Assembly: GCF_013179805.1 (NCBI RefSeq)
Contig: NZ_SRRZ01000007.1
Span: forward strand, 29,754-93,753
Source: Microcoleus asticus IPMA8
Lineage (GTDB): Bacteria; Cyanobacteriota; Cyanobacteriia; Cyanobacteriales; Microcoleaceae
DNA: 64,000 bases
Direction: 5' to 3'
The translations under genes were made by a program, and so were the position numbers. Below the pieces are notes generated by a model that did no database searches, had not been told where the DNA came from, and worked only from the letters and a program-made list of their open reading frames with translations. Numbering within the stretch: position 1 is the stretch's first letter; the number at the start of each line of letters is the position of its first letter. This document shows positions 7,801 through 16,674 of this stretch, in pieces.

Positions 7801-10197
7801 ATGGAAGCCGATCGTGCACTGGATTTTACAAACTCGTTACTTGTGGCTCGAAACCTGAAAACTCTCGACAACCTTGACAGCGCTATCTTTCGCGAAGCTT
7901 GGCAAGGGGTGCAAGGCAGGACGTACCAACAGGTTGCAGATAGTGAAGGGTATGGAGTAGGGACTGTTAAGGATGCTGCCTCTAATTTGTGGAAGCGACT
8001 TTCAGCGCTGTTTGGAGAAGGCGAAAAAATTAAAAGAGACAACCTTCAAGCTGTTGTAGAGCGGTATTGGCGCAGCTACTCGAAACTCGAACCGCAGTCG
8101 GGACAAATTGTTCCGGCCCAAGTATCTCTCGGAGTTGATTCGGAGTTGGATATGGAAAACCCGAATTTTTTGGGCCGGTTCGGGGCGATCGAAGATCTAA
8201 ATACTCTTGTCGCCCAAGGAGCTAAAGTGATTGTCATCCAAAGTGCCGGCGGTATGGGCAAAACGACTTTGGCCAGACAGTATCTCAAATCTCAAGGGTT
8301 CGATCGAGTAATTGAACTGTTGATGGCAAAAGAGACAGAGAACATTACAGCCTTGGAAAGCGCGATCGAAGAATGGCTCAAGCAAGACTTTCAGGAAGAA
8401 CCAGGGCCCGACTTTGGCGTCACCCTGGGGCGGCTGAAGCGGCAGCTTCAGACTCACAAAGTCGGCGTATTGATTGACAATTTGGAAGCCGCACTCGACG
8501 GACAAGGTAAGTTTATTGAACCGCACCGGCTTTACGTGGAACTGTTGCGAGTTTTGGCTGACGCGGAGGTGCAGTCGGTAACGCTGATTACCAGTCGCGA
8601 TCGGCTTTGCGATTCAGACGTAACCGTCGAACACTACCTGCTTCCGGGATTAGAGGTGGAAGTTTGGCAGCAATTTTTTAGCGATCGCAATATTAAGATA
8701 GATCCTGTCGCCCTCAAGGAAATGCACAAAGTTTACGGCGGTAATGCCAAAGCAATGGGCATCCTTTGGGGCACAATGCGAGAAGATTTTGACGGAGATA
8801 TGGCGGCTTACTGGCTGGAAAACAGCGACCATCCGCTCGTTGAAACTGACTTGAAAAATTTAGTTACCAGTCAGTTTAACCGCCTGCAAGAACTCGATTT
8901 GGAAGCCTATCAACTCCTCTGTCGCTTGGGCTGTTACCGCTATCAAGACGTGCCGACAGTCCCTACTGACGGACTTTTGTGTTTGCTGTGGGACGTGCCC
9001 GAAGCCGGACGCCGACAAATTATTAAATCGCTGTTGCACCGATCGCTAGTCGAGTCTCAGAAGGGCGAATACTGGCTGCATCCAGCAATTCGGGAAGAAG
9101 CGGTCGATCGGCTCTCGCCCGGAGACTGGGAGAGTGCCAACCGCAAAGCAGCCGAGTTCTGGACCGAGAGTGTTGAAAATATTGAGACTGTAGAAGATGC
9201 GTTGAAAGCTTTTGAAGCTTACTATCATTATGTGGCAATTAGCTGTTTCGAGCAGGCCGCGAGCGTCATCCTCAAAAAAATCAATATCCAGTTTGCCAAA
9301 GATTACAAGCTCGGTCGAGCACTCTACACATTAGGTTTCTTGCAGCCAATAATTTCAGCAACTACTCGCATCGTCAACAATGTGACTTCTGATTATTATT
9401 TGAGCGGTCTTTACAGTATTTTAGGCGTTTGTTACCGGATATTAGGGGAGATTAATCAAGCCATAGAATGCCACCAAATATCGGAAATAAAAGCAACTAA
9501 ATCTTTGCAAATTATAGCGAAAAGTAGCGAACCGGAAAACGGCAAACAAGCTAATCTGGAATTCTGGAAAGTTAACGCTGCAATTAATATAGGTTTTTGT
9601 CAAATAGAAATGCGGGAATTAGAATCAGCTATGGAGATATTTGTCAAGCTGAAAAATTCGCGGGACGAAATCGGGATTAACAGCTATTCGATCGATGTTG
9701 GCTTAGCTTTCCTCAACTCCTGTGTCGGAGCAAAAAAAGAGGCGGAAGAGCTCGCCGAAAAACTTTATACCGATCGGGAAGAGAGTCAGTTGGTGGGTAC
9801 GGGATACAAATTAGTTTTTCTCGCCGCCACCTATCAAAACTTGGGAGACACAGAGAAAGCTTTGAGCTTGTACCGCCAAGCGATCGCGATCGCCGACCAA
9901 AACCAGTACAGCACCATCAAAGCCAAAGCTCTCAGCGGTACAGCCGCGCTGTACCGAGAACGGGGAGAATTTGACCAAGCCATGCAGCACCATGCAGAAG
10001 CAATAGAAATACTCGATCGAGCCAGCGCTAAATTAGACCGAGCCGAAGCTTGCTATCAACTAGCACTGACAGAACAAAAACTTGGTAATATCGAGAAAAC
10101 CCAAGAAAATTTTGACTGCGCCATTCAACTGTTCAGCGAAATGGACGCCAGCAAACAAGTAGAAAAAGTACAGTTAGCCGCAACTAAAAAAATATAA
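7801..10197 (+). CDS. STAND NTPase with N-terminal HTH (vWA-MoxR-associated type), NB-ARC and TPR repeats
   Basis: 798 residues in three parts. Residues about 24-95 form a helix-turn-helix like that of vWA-MoxR-associated proteins (REAWQGVQGRTYQQVA...VGTVKDAASNLWKRLS). A STAND/NB-ARC ATPase follows, with Walker A AGGMGKTT at 149-156 and Walker B VGVLIDNLEAAL near 221, then winged-helix-like sequence. The C-terminal 280 residues carry TPR-type repeats (LGDTEKALSLYRQAIAIA, RGEFDQAMQHHAEAIEIL). STAND proteins are signal-activated switches, often in conflict or stress systems; the trigger is probably sensed by the repeats. No effector domain is visible, so an effector would have to be a partner. 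Divergent from the OB-fold array. Confidence 0.88.
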   Translation: MEADRALDFTNSLLVARNLKTLDNLDSAIFREAWQGVQGRTYQQVADSEGYGVGTVKDAASNLWKRLSALFGEGEKIKRDNLQAVVERYWRSYSKLEPQSGQIVPAQVSLGVDSELDMENPNFLGRFGAIEDLNTLVAQGAKVIVIQSAGGMGKTTLARQYLKSQGFDRVIELLMAKETENITALESAIEEWLKQDFQEEPGPDFGVTLGRLKRQLQTHKVGVLIDNLEAALDGQGKFIEPHRLYVELLRVLADAEVQSVTLITSRDRLCDSDVTVEHYLLPGLEVEVWQQFFSDRNIKIDPVALKEMHKVYGGNAKAMGILWGTMREDFDGDMAAYWLENSDHPLVETDLKNLVTSQFNRLQELDLEAYQLLCRLGCYRYQDVPTVPTDGLLCLLWDVPEAGRRQIIKSLLHRSLVESQKGEYWLHPAIREEAVDRLSPGDWESANRKAAEFWTESVENIETVEDALKAFEAYYHYVAISCFEQAASVILKKINIQFAKDYKLGRALYTLGFLQPIISATTRIVNNVTSDYYLSGLYSILGVCYRILGEINQAIECHQISEIKATKSLQIIAKSSEPENGKQANLEFWKVNAAINIGFCQIEMRELESAMEIFVKLKNSRDEIGINSYSIDVGLAFLNSCVGAKKEAEELAEKLYTDREESQLVGTGYKLVFLAATYQNLGDTEKALSLYRQAIAIADQNQYSTIKAKALSGTAALYRERGEFDQAMQHHAEAIEILDRASAKLDRAEACYQLALTEQKLGNIEKTQENFDCAIQLFSEMDASKQVEKVQLAATKKI

Positions 10198-10273
10198 AAA
10201 ATACCTAATTAATCGAGTAAAAAATCAGAAAATAGATACAATAAACGAAAGAACAACCAGAAATTTTGTTGAC

Positions 10274-10621
10274 ATGAAACTAAAACGATTGGGGCACGTA
10301 GCCGTCTGCGTGCAAGATATAGAGAAGTCTGCTGAGTTCTACCTAAACTTGGGCATGGAGTTAGTCTGGAAAGATGCAGACTGGGCTTATTTAAAAGCAG
10401 GAGAGGACGGATTGGCGCTGTTGAGTCCGAGTTACAGCCAAGCAGGCCCGCATTTTGGGTTTGTATTTGACGATCGTACCGAAATGGAATCCGCCTACCG
10501 ACAACTCAAAGCCGATGGTGTTTCAGTCACCCACATTCACGAACACCGCGACGGTACAGCATCTTTTTACGGCAGAGACCCCGACGGTAACGGTTTTGAA
10601 TACCTTTACGAACCAGCCTGA
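10274..10621 (+). CDS. VOC (glyoxalase/bleomycin-resistance fold) family protein
   Basis: 115 residues with the paired beta-alpha-beta-beta-beta modules of the vicinal oxygen chelate superfamily: LGHVAVCVQDIEKSAEFY at the start (metal-ligand-type His8), and HEHRDGTASFYGRDPDGNGF with a closing Glu (FEYLYEP) at the end. Full length for a single-subunit VOC protein. Substrate unknown. It follows the STAND gene by 76 bases on the same strand, but nothing ties the two functionally. Confidence 0.88.
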   Translation: MKLKRLGHVAVCVQDIEKSAEFYLNLGMELVWKDADWAYLKAGEDGLALLSPSYSQAGPHFGFVFDDRTEMESAYRQLKADGVSVTHIHEHRDGTASFYGRDPDGNGFEYLYEPA

Positions 10622-10926
10622 CTATTCTAGAACTTGCGGAGCGCGATCGGGCTATTCCGTAATGGGGAACCGCCCGCTGTCACCTCAAACCTGGATTTTT
10701 CGTTCCAAATTCGGGTAATGTGCGCACAGTGCAGCCTAGATGGAGATTGGTGCTCCGTGCGCACCCTAGGAGATTGTTGTGCCCGCGCACTCCTAGCCCG
10801 TTGCTGAGGGCCCGGAACCTCCCTAGAACTGCCCGAATAATGTGAGATACTCACACCGACGCTCCTACAGTAAGGTGCAGGCTCTGAATCCGAACTATAT
10901 CCACAACTTCCGAAAATCCGCTCGAT
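10622..10926. other. GC-rich, repeat-like intergenic segment before rodA
   Basis: About 300 bases without a gene. It is clearly richer in G+C than its surroundings and has short inverted words (CCTAGGAG...CTCCTAG near 10766-10800; variants of the GTGCGCAC palindrome seen elsewhere in the window). It could be a structured RNA or an old repeat cluster. It was compared by eye with conserved elements of SRP RNA, RNase P RNA and tmRNA and none fits. Confidence 0.4.
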
Positions 10927-10958
10927 AATCTAAAATCTAAAATCTAAAATCTAAAATC
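10927..10958. repeat. Heptamer array (TAAAATC)4 ending 3 bases before the rodA start codon
   Basis: Half a unit (AATC) then four perfect TAAAATC units at 10931-10958, followed by CTC and the ATG of rodA at 10962. The array occupies the place where a ribosome binding site would be; no AGGAG-like site is present there. Same family as arrays at 23.8, 23.9, 43.1, 44.1, 45.2, 47.4 and 48.0 kb. Confidence 0.95.
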
Positions 10959-10961
10959 CTC

Positions 10962-12221
10962 ATGTTGCAGAGAATACAAGTCAGAAACCGCTGGAAATTC
11001 ATCTTCAAACCCTGGGAAGAAGCAGACCCTTGGCTGTTTGCCGCTTGCATCGGCCTCACCATCTTCGGGGGAATCATGATCCGCAGCGTCGAAATCAACC
11101 AGGGGCTGATCGACTGGTGGCGGCACTGGGTAACTGGGGCAGTCGGTTTGTTCCTCGCCATCATCATTTCCCGCTGCCGCTACCAAGTACTGCTTGAGTG
11201 GAAATGGCCGATTTACATATTAATCAATTTGTCGCTGATTGCAGTGCGGTTTATCGGTACTACAGGGCTCGGTGCCCAGCGGTGGATCAACATCGGCGGC
11301 TTTTACCTGCAACCGTCAGAATTTGCCAAAGTAGGCATGATTGTCACTTTAGCAGCTCTCCTGCACGACAAGAGTGTCCCCACGGTGGCTAATATGTTGA
11401 GGATGCTGGCGATTATGGCTGTACCCTGGGGATTGATATTTGCCGAACCAAATTTAGGTACTTCCTTGGTGTTCGGCGCGATCACAATGGGGATGTTTTA
11501 CTGGGGTAATGTCAATCCCGGCTGGCTAATATTGCTATTCTCTCCTCTAATCTCAGTTCTTCTCAATAACCTGTCTACACCGATTTGGATAGCCTGGGTA
11601 GTTGTTGCGGGTATTATCGCTTGGCGATCGCTACCTTGGCCCTGGTTGGGGACTTTCGGTGCTGTGCTGGTGAACGTTGTTTCGGGACACGTCGGACATC
11701 TTTTTTGGAATGTGCTCAAGGATTATCAAAAAATGCGTCTGACAGGGTTTTTAAACCCCGAGAAAGACCCTTTAGGCAGCGGATATCACTTGATTCAATC
11801 TCGGATTGCTATTGGGGCTGGGGAACTCAAAGGCAGGGGTTTGTTTCACGGAACGCAAACTCAGCTTAACTTTATTCCCGAACAGCATACGGACTTTATC
11901 TTTTCAGCTATTGGCGAAGAATTGGGCTTTATTGGCTGCATTTGCGTACTGTTGGTGTTTTGGATAATTTGTTTCCGGTTGGTGACGATCGCTCAAACTG
12001 CTAACGATAATTTTGGTTCTTTGCTGGCGATCGGCGTACTGTCAATGTTGATTTTTCAGGTGTTCGTAAATATTGGAATGAACATTGGCTTGGCTCCGGT
12101 TACGGGCATTCCGCTGCCTTTCCTGAGTTACGGGAATGCGTCGCTGCTGAGTAATTTTCTCGGACTGGGACTGGTGGAGTCGGTGGCGAACCAGCGACAG
12201 CGCAAGAAGCGTTGGAATTAG
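10962..12221 (+). CDS. rodA: RodA, SEDS peptidoglycan glycosyltransferase
   Basis: 419 residues with about ten membrane helices. SEDS hallmarks: GAQRWINIG, the FAEPNLGTSLVF segment, LGSGYHLIQSRIAIGAG, the FIPEQHTDFIFSAIGEELGF loop and the C-terminal GIPLPFLSYGNASLL. RodA polymerises lipid II during lateral wall growth together with a class B PBP, which is not in this window. The start at 10962 lies directly after a heptamer array with no obvious Shine-Dalgarno. The next gene, pxcA, is convergent. Confidence 0.95.
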   Translation: MLQRIQVRNRWKFIFKPWEEADPWLFAACIGLTIFGGIMIRSVEINQGLIDWWRHWVTGAVGLFLAIIISRCRYQVLLEWKWPIYILINLSLIAVRFIGTTGLGAQRWINIGGFYLQPSEFAKVGMIVTLAALLHDKSVPTVANMLRMLAIMAVPWGLIFAEPNLGTSLVFGAITMGMFYWGNVNPGWLILLFSPLISVLLNNLSTPIWIAWVVVAGIIAWRSLPWPWLGTFGAVLVNVVSGHVGHLFWNVLKDYQKMRLTGFLNPEKDPLGSGYHLIQSRIAIGAGELKGRGLFHGTQTQLNFIPEQHTDFIFSAIGEELGFIGCICVLLVFWIICFRLVTIAQTANDNFGSLLAIGVLSMLIFQVFVNIGMNIGLAPVTGIPLPFLSYGNASLLSNFLGLGLVESVANQRQRKKRWN

Positions 12222-12230
12222 GTCATTGCT

Positions 12231-12264
12231 AATTGGCAATTGCTAATTGCTAATTGCTAATTGC
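12231..12264. repeat. Heptamer array (AATTGCT)n after rodA
   Basis: AATTGGC, three perfect AATTGCT units and a partial unit, starting 10 bases after the rodA stop codon. The same word also forms the arms of the perfect palindrome at 12355-12393. Confidence 0.9.
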
Positions 12265-12354
12265 AGGACTTACGCAGAACCTCTATGTTTAGGGCGCACG
12301 ACACAAGAGCGCCTTACCGTTATAATTTGCCCGTCAAACCAGTTCTTGCGTCTA

Positions 12355-12393
12355 GGACTATAATTGCTAATTAGGAATTAGCAATTATAGTCC
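12355..12393. terminator. Perfect 18-bp inverted repeat with 3-base loop
   Basis: Arms at 12355-12372 and 12376-12393 are exact reverse complements around AGG. It lies between convergent rodA and pxcA and could act as a bidirectional terminator, but neither side has a clean T-run, so it may equally be a repeat element. Confidence 0.6.
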
Positions 12394-12416
12394 TTTCAAA
12401 TAGCCCTAATACCTCT

Positions 12417-12468
12417 GTAGTGAGGACTAAATTTCTCAATATTTCATGAAAAATTTAGTCCTCACTAC
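12417..12468. terminator. Second perfect 18-bp inverted repeat, 16-base loop
   Basis: Arms at 12417-12434 (GTAGTGAGGACTAAATTT) and 12451-12468 are exact reverse complements. It follows 23 bases after the previous hairpin, still between the 3' ends of rodA and pxcA. Terminator or miniature repeat element; the long perfect arms favour the latter. Confidence 0.6.
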
Positions 12469-12647
12469 ACACGTGATAACGCTTATTTTATGCGACTAGA
12501 TATGAGCAGATTATATCGTTTCTTTTCGTACCGAAATAAGAATTTTAGGAGTGCAGCAGTGCGACCTTCCCACTGGCTATTGAGAAGGCCCACCCAAGCG
12601 GGAGGCACAGCAAAGCAGGGTATAATTCCGACGTTACCCATTTGATA

Positions 12648-14009
12648 TTATTCGTTCATATTCTTGTATGTAGCAACGGCCGAAGGCGAACTCCGGTTTA
12701 AATAGCGGAATATCCAATACTTAAATACCGTATCCAAGATAACTGGAAATGTCGCAATGAACAAAAATATGAACTGCCTATTTTCTGGCAGCCCCAAATG
12801 CCTCGATACACCTTCGAGAACTACTTCCCAGCCGTGAGGCGAGTGGAATCCGACAAACACATCGGTAAACAAAATAATTACGAAAGCTTTAGCACTGTCG
12901 CTGAGGCCGTAAATCACATCATCCATGAAAGACTTTAAAATCTCAATCTCTTTCTTGTTAGTGACGATAATCGCGGCAAAGGCTATGCAGGAAATCAAAT
13001 CGGCAAAAATATTTTTAATAGCTCCACCACTTTCAGAGCGGTATTCCTCCGCTAGTTCAACAGCTTTATCGGCAATCTTCTTTTCCGTTTCTTCTAAAGA
13101 AAGCGACGGAGCCAAGCCTATTAACCTTTGAAATTTGAGGTGCTGCTCAAATCTCTCTAGTTCTTGCAAGGCTTCTTCTTCCAGGTTAACATTGAGGAAT
13201 ATTGGTGCATTTTGCTGGGATCTAAAATGGTCAACTACCGGCCCGACTATAAAGTTTTTTGAAATTTGATTTGTCAACAGCGGAACTAAAATCAAAAGCA
13301 AAATAAATCTCAGAGAAATGACTGTTTTTACTTTGGAATTGCGGAAATTTTTAACTACTTCTTTTTCAGATTCCGGGTCTAACTCTTTAGTAATTCGATT
13401 CAAAGTTCCCAAAAGCGAGCGAGGCAATAGATTAACCTCTTCAAAGTTAGTATCAACCTCGCCATCGTGAATTTGAACTGAATTAGCTGAACCTTTATTG
13501 GCGTCAGGTTGAGATCTGCTATTTGTAGATTTCACCTGTTGATTTACTGAAGTGGCAACCGGGACAATTGCAGTTGATTTACTATTATTAATATACTTGT
13601 CGATGACTCCATCAATAAACTCTAGCTTCTCAAACACAAGAGAGGCTCGATCTTTATTGTCGAGATGTAATCCGTGCTGATAATGATCCGCGCTTTGCCC
13701 CGCCTTCGGTTTTGCCCCAACTCGCTCCGGCAGTTCCAAAAAAGAACGGCTAGCATTAAACTCAACCATTCGGGTTTGGATGACCTTGAGGTATTTTTGC
13801 AGTTCGGATTTAAAGTAAGACAGGGTGCTGTGTCCGTAATCTCCCGATCGAGCGGAGATTCTTTGGCCGCCAAAATGCTCGTCTTCGATCGCCTTAATTG
13901 CTAACGCAGCATCATAAGCCTGTTCTAGGGCCCTGTCAGGCGTTTCTCGATACCATTGGTGAGCGCTGTAGAGATATTTTACAATCCTGTTCCAGGGAGA
14001 AGTATTCAT
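12648..14009 (-). CDS. pxcA: Proton extrusion protein PcxA/PxcA (CemA family)
   Basis: 453 residues. The soluble N-terminal half begins with WNRIVKYLYSAHQWYRETPDRALEQAYDAA, typical of PxcA. The C-terminal half has about four membrane helices, including an RFILLLILVPLLTNQISKNF segment, a helix before FADLISCIAFAAIIVTN and a final FIATFPVILDTVFKYWIFR, as in plastid CemA. In cyanobacteria it supports light-induced proton extrusion and pH homeostasis. Single gene, convergent with rodA and divergent from the UvrD-like gene 52 bases away, so the two starts share a very short promoter region. Confidence 0.93.
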   Translation of the reverse strand: MNTSPWNRIVKYLYSAHQWYRETPDRALEQAYDAALAIKAIEDEHFGGQRISARSGDYGHSTLSYFKSELQKYLKVIQTRMVEFNASRSFLELPERVGAKPKAGQSADHYQHGLHLDNKDRASLVFEKLEFIDGVIDKYINNSKSTAIVPVATSVNQQVKSTNSRSQPDANKGSANSVQIHDGEVDTNFEEVNLLPRSLLGTLNRITKELDPESEKEVVKNFRNSKVKTVISLRFILLLILVPLLTNQISKNFIVGPVVDHFRSQQNAPIFLNVNLEEEALQELERFEQHLKFQRLIGLAPSLSLEETEKKIADKAVELAEEYRSESGGAIKNIFADLISCIAFAAIIVTNKKEIEILKSFMDDVIYGLSDSAKAFVIILFTDVFVGFHSPHGWEVVLEGVSRHLGLPENRQFIFLFIATFPVILDTVFKYWIFRYLNRSSPSAVATYKNMNE

Positions 14010-14061
14010 AGCTAAAGCTGGTTAGTTGGCTGTAGACATTAGTGATTAAAGTATTCACGGT

Positions 14062-16272
14062 ATGGTAACAAATTTACATAAACTCGGAACCGAAGCCTCG
14101 GATTCAATTTGGATTGTCGGAGCCGCCCGCAGTGGCAAAACCGCTCGTTTAGTCGAGCAGTTCTGCATTTGGAGCCAAACTGTCAAGCCTGTGCCACCAA
14201 AAGTTTCAGACAGGTGGCGTTCCGGGCGGCGGCGGGCCGGACAAACTGCCCCAGCAATTTTAGTCTTAGCAGCTAACGGAGACAACCGGCTAGAATTGGC
14301 CGATCGCATCGCCGTCGCTACCCAAGGAAAATATACCTTTCACTCGACAACACCCTTCGGTTTTTTTGAGCAGGAGGTATTGCTATTTTGGCCGCTGCTA
14401 GTTCAGTCCCTGGATTTGAGGGCTCAATTTCCCCTGCGGCTGCAACCTGAAACAGAACTGGAACTTGCCGCCAGACTCTGGCGTCGCGAACTAGACGAAG
14501 GCATTTTGCAACAAACAGGGGTAAGTCCAAACCGAATGGTGCGTCGAACACTAGACTTATTACAACTTGCTGCTGTCAGCGGTACGCCGAGAGAAGAGAT
14601 TCCCAGCATTCTGGAACAGGGATTTGCTGGTGACGGCGGCTCGAACAACCTGTGGACTAGCATGGGAGAGTTGCTGGAAAGGTGGCGGGAATGGTGCTTG
14701 ACGCGGGGGCTGCTGACTTACGGGATTGTTTGCGAACTCTACTGGCGCTATTTGTTGCCGGATGTCACTTACCAGCAGCATTTGGCCTCTAGATACCAAG
14801 CTGTGCTGGCAGACGATGTTGACGATTATCCGGCGATTAGCGGCCATTTGTTCGATCGAATGCTCGACCAAGGTGCGGCGGGGGCGTTCTCCTACAATCG
14901 GGATGGAGGAGTGCGTTTGGGCTTGGGGGCTGACACGGAATACCTAGCCCGACTCGAAAACCGCTGTCAAAGCGTGGAAAATTTGGACGCAAAAGCCGGT
15001 TTAGCCCCAGAAATTGGGGATGTAGCGGTAAGTTTAGCCGTTAATTCTGAGGGTTTTTATCCTTTAGGCTTGAGTTTGCCCGGATCGGTTCGATCGCTCC
15101 AAACCACTTCCCGGGCTCAATTGCTGCGAGAAACCGCCGAAATTATCGTGGATGCGGTGAAGTCAAAAGCCGTGGAACCGCAGGAAATCGCCGTAATTGC
15201 TCCCGGGATGGATGCGATCGCGCGTTACAGTTTAACGGAAATTCTCGCCCGAGATGGTATCGCGGCCACCTCCCTCAACGATCAGCGTCCCCTATCGAGT
15301 ACGCCAGAGATTCGAGCTTTGCTCACTTTGTTAGCGTTAGTTTATCCGGGACTCGGCCGTTTAGTCGATCGAGACGGCGCAGCCGAAATGCTGGTAGTGT
15401 TGGGCAGCCAGAAACACCGTTCATTGGAAACAGAAGATTCCAACCCCACGTTCAATCTAAAATCTCAAATCCCAAATCAAAAATCGATCGACCAAGTGAG
15501 AGCAGGTTTAATCGCCGATCACTGTTTTTGCCCAGATATCGATCGACCTCAATTGCTGGCAATTAAAGCCTTTCCTCGGTGGGACAGACTGGGACACCGA
15601 GCCGCCGCGGCCTACGAGCAGATTGTGGAGTGGATCGAACAACAGCGGTCGCAACAGCAGGAGCGGCTGTTGCCGAGTCCAATTGCCCTGCTCGATCGAG
15701 CGATCCAGAAATTTCTCATGAACGACAGATACCTCCCTTACGATCGGCTAGCAGCCCTGCGCGAGTTAATGGAAACCGCCGGCCACTACTGGGAAATACA
15801 GGGGCGTCTGCAGCGCGTAGAACCAACAAACGCTGGCGACTCAGAAACGATCGCCCGCTTCATCCAGTTGTTGCGCCAAGGAACCGTCACCGCCAACCCA
15901 TTTCCAGTCCGTTCAGAAGGCCCAGAAGCCCAAGCCGTCACCCTCGCCAACATCTTCCAGTACCGCAGCAGCCGCCGCGCCCACAAATGGCACTTTTGGC
16001 TGGATGCCGGCTCGCCCCTGTGGCTGAGCGGCGGTGCGGCGACATTGTTTGGTGCTCCCTTATTTTTGCGATCGCAACAGGGGCATCCCTGGCAAACCGA
16101 AGAGGAAACGGCTGCCGACCAACAGCGGCTGCGGCGAATTCTGCTAGATTTGTTAAGTCGCTGTTCCCTGCTTTACCTTTGCCACAGCGAACTAGCCGTC
16201 AACGGACAAGAGCAAACCGGGCCCCTTCTGCCCCTCATTCACAGCTCTGTTTCTTGTCAGCAGTCAGCTTAA
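14062..16272 (+). CDS. UvrD/AddB-like superfamily 1 helicase-related protein
   Basis: 736 residues. Walker A GAARSGKTA lies at about residues 20-28, followed by LVLAANGDNRLELADRI (motif Ia-like). A Walker B-like AVLADDVDDYP occurs near 248, and a second-domain segment AVIAPGMDAIARYSLTEIL resembles the UvrD C-terminal domain. Overall it resembles proteins annotated in cyanobacteria as recombinase-family or UvrD-like, without a recognisable nuclease domain. A role in recombination or repair is inferred. Residues about 463-474 (NLKSQIPNQKS) are encoded by a degenerate heptamer repeat inserted in frame. Divergent from pxcA. Confidence 0.65.
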   Translation: MVTNLHKLGTEASDSIWIVGAARSGKTARLVEQFCIWSQTVKPVPPKVSDRWRSGRRRAGQTAPAILVLAANGDNRLELADRIAVATQGKYTFHSTTPFGFFEQEVLLFWPLLVQSLDLRAQFPLRLQPETELELAARLWRRELDEGILQQTGVSPNRMVRRTLDLLQLAAVSGTPREEIPSILEQGFAGDGGSNNLWTSMGELLERWREWCLTRGLLTYGIVCELYWRYLLPDVTYQQHLASRYQAVLADDVDDYPAISGHLFDRMLDQGAAGAFSYNRDGGVRLGLGADTEYLARLENRCQSVENLDAKAGLAPEIGDVAVSLAVNSEGFYPLGLSLPGSVRSLQTTSRAQLLRETAEIIVDAVKSKAVEPQEIAVIAPGMDAIARYSLTEILARDGIAATSLNDQRPLSSTPEIRALLTLLALVYPGLGRLVDRDGAAEMLVVLGSQKHRSLETEDSNPTFNLKSQIPNQKSIDQVRAGLIADHCFCPDIDRPQLLAIKAFPRWDRLGHRAAAAYEQIVEWIEQQRSQQQERLLPSPIALLDRAIQKFLMNDRYLPYDRLAALRELMETAGHYWEIQGRLQRVEPTNAGDSETIARFIQLLRQGTVTANPFPVRSEGPEAQAVTLANIFQYRSSRRAHKWHFWLDAGSPLWLSGGAATLFGAPLFLRSQQGHPWQTEEETAADQQRLRRILLDLLSRCSLLYLCHSELAVNGQEQTGPLLPLIHSSVSCQQSA

Positions 16273-16674
16273 GGCATTCGGCTCTTATGTATTTGGCATT
16301 CGGCTTCTGAAGGCAAGAGGCACATATGTATTCGGCATTCGGCAGGAGGAAAGAAAAAAATATCAATACGAAGATTTTAATTTTTTTCCTTCTGAACAAA
16401 TACCCTGGTCTGACTTGAAGTCAGACTTCTACCTTCGATCGAAATGGGGCGATATTAAAGTATACCCAAAATCGGCCTCAAAACGTGCAATCATTAATAT
16501 TTTGAGATCAAAAGATGCCCGGCTTAAAAAATATCTGTAGCCGTTGCAGTTTTGATTTAGTATGCTAGAAATGATCGGGATTATTAATCAATCTTAAGCC
16601 ATATTTGTGGCAACAAACTGATACTAATCAGTTCTTAAAGTTAATCGGTATCGTCGTTTAAAGGAGCCAAAATA
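16273..16674. other. Spacer before the RTX genes; repeats and probable promoter
   Basis: No gene seen. The first 80 bases repeat GGCATTCGGC-type words (about 16273-16345) related to those in the guaB3-trxA spacer. A 9-bp inverted repeat around one base (GTCTGACTT/AAGTCAGAC) lies near 16409-16427. The last 200 bases are AT-rich and should hold the promoter of the RTX gene, whose ribosome site AAAGGAG sits at about 16659. Confidence 0.5.

Noticed and set aside
10622..10926. SRP RNA, RNase P RNA or tmRNA gene
   Set aside because: The conserved core sequences of these RNAs are not present on either strand.
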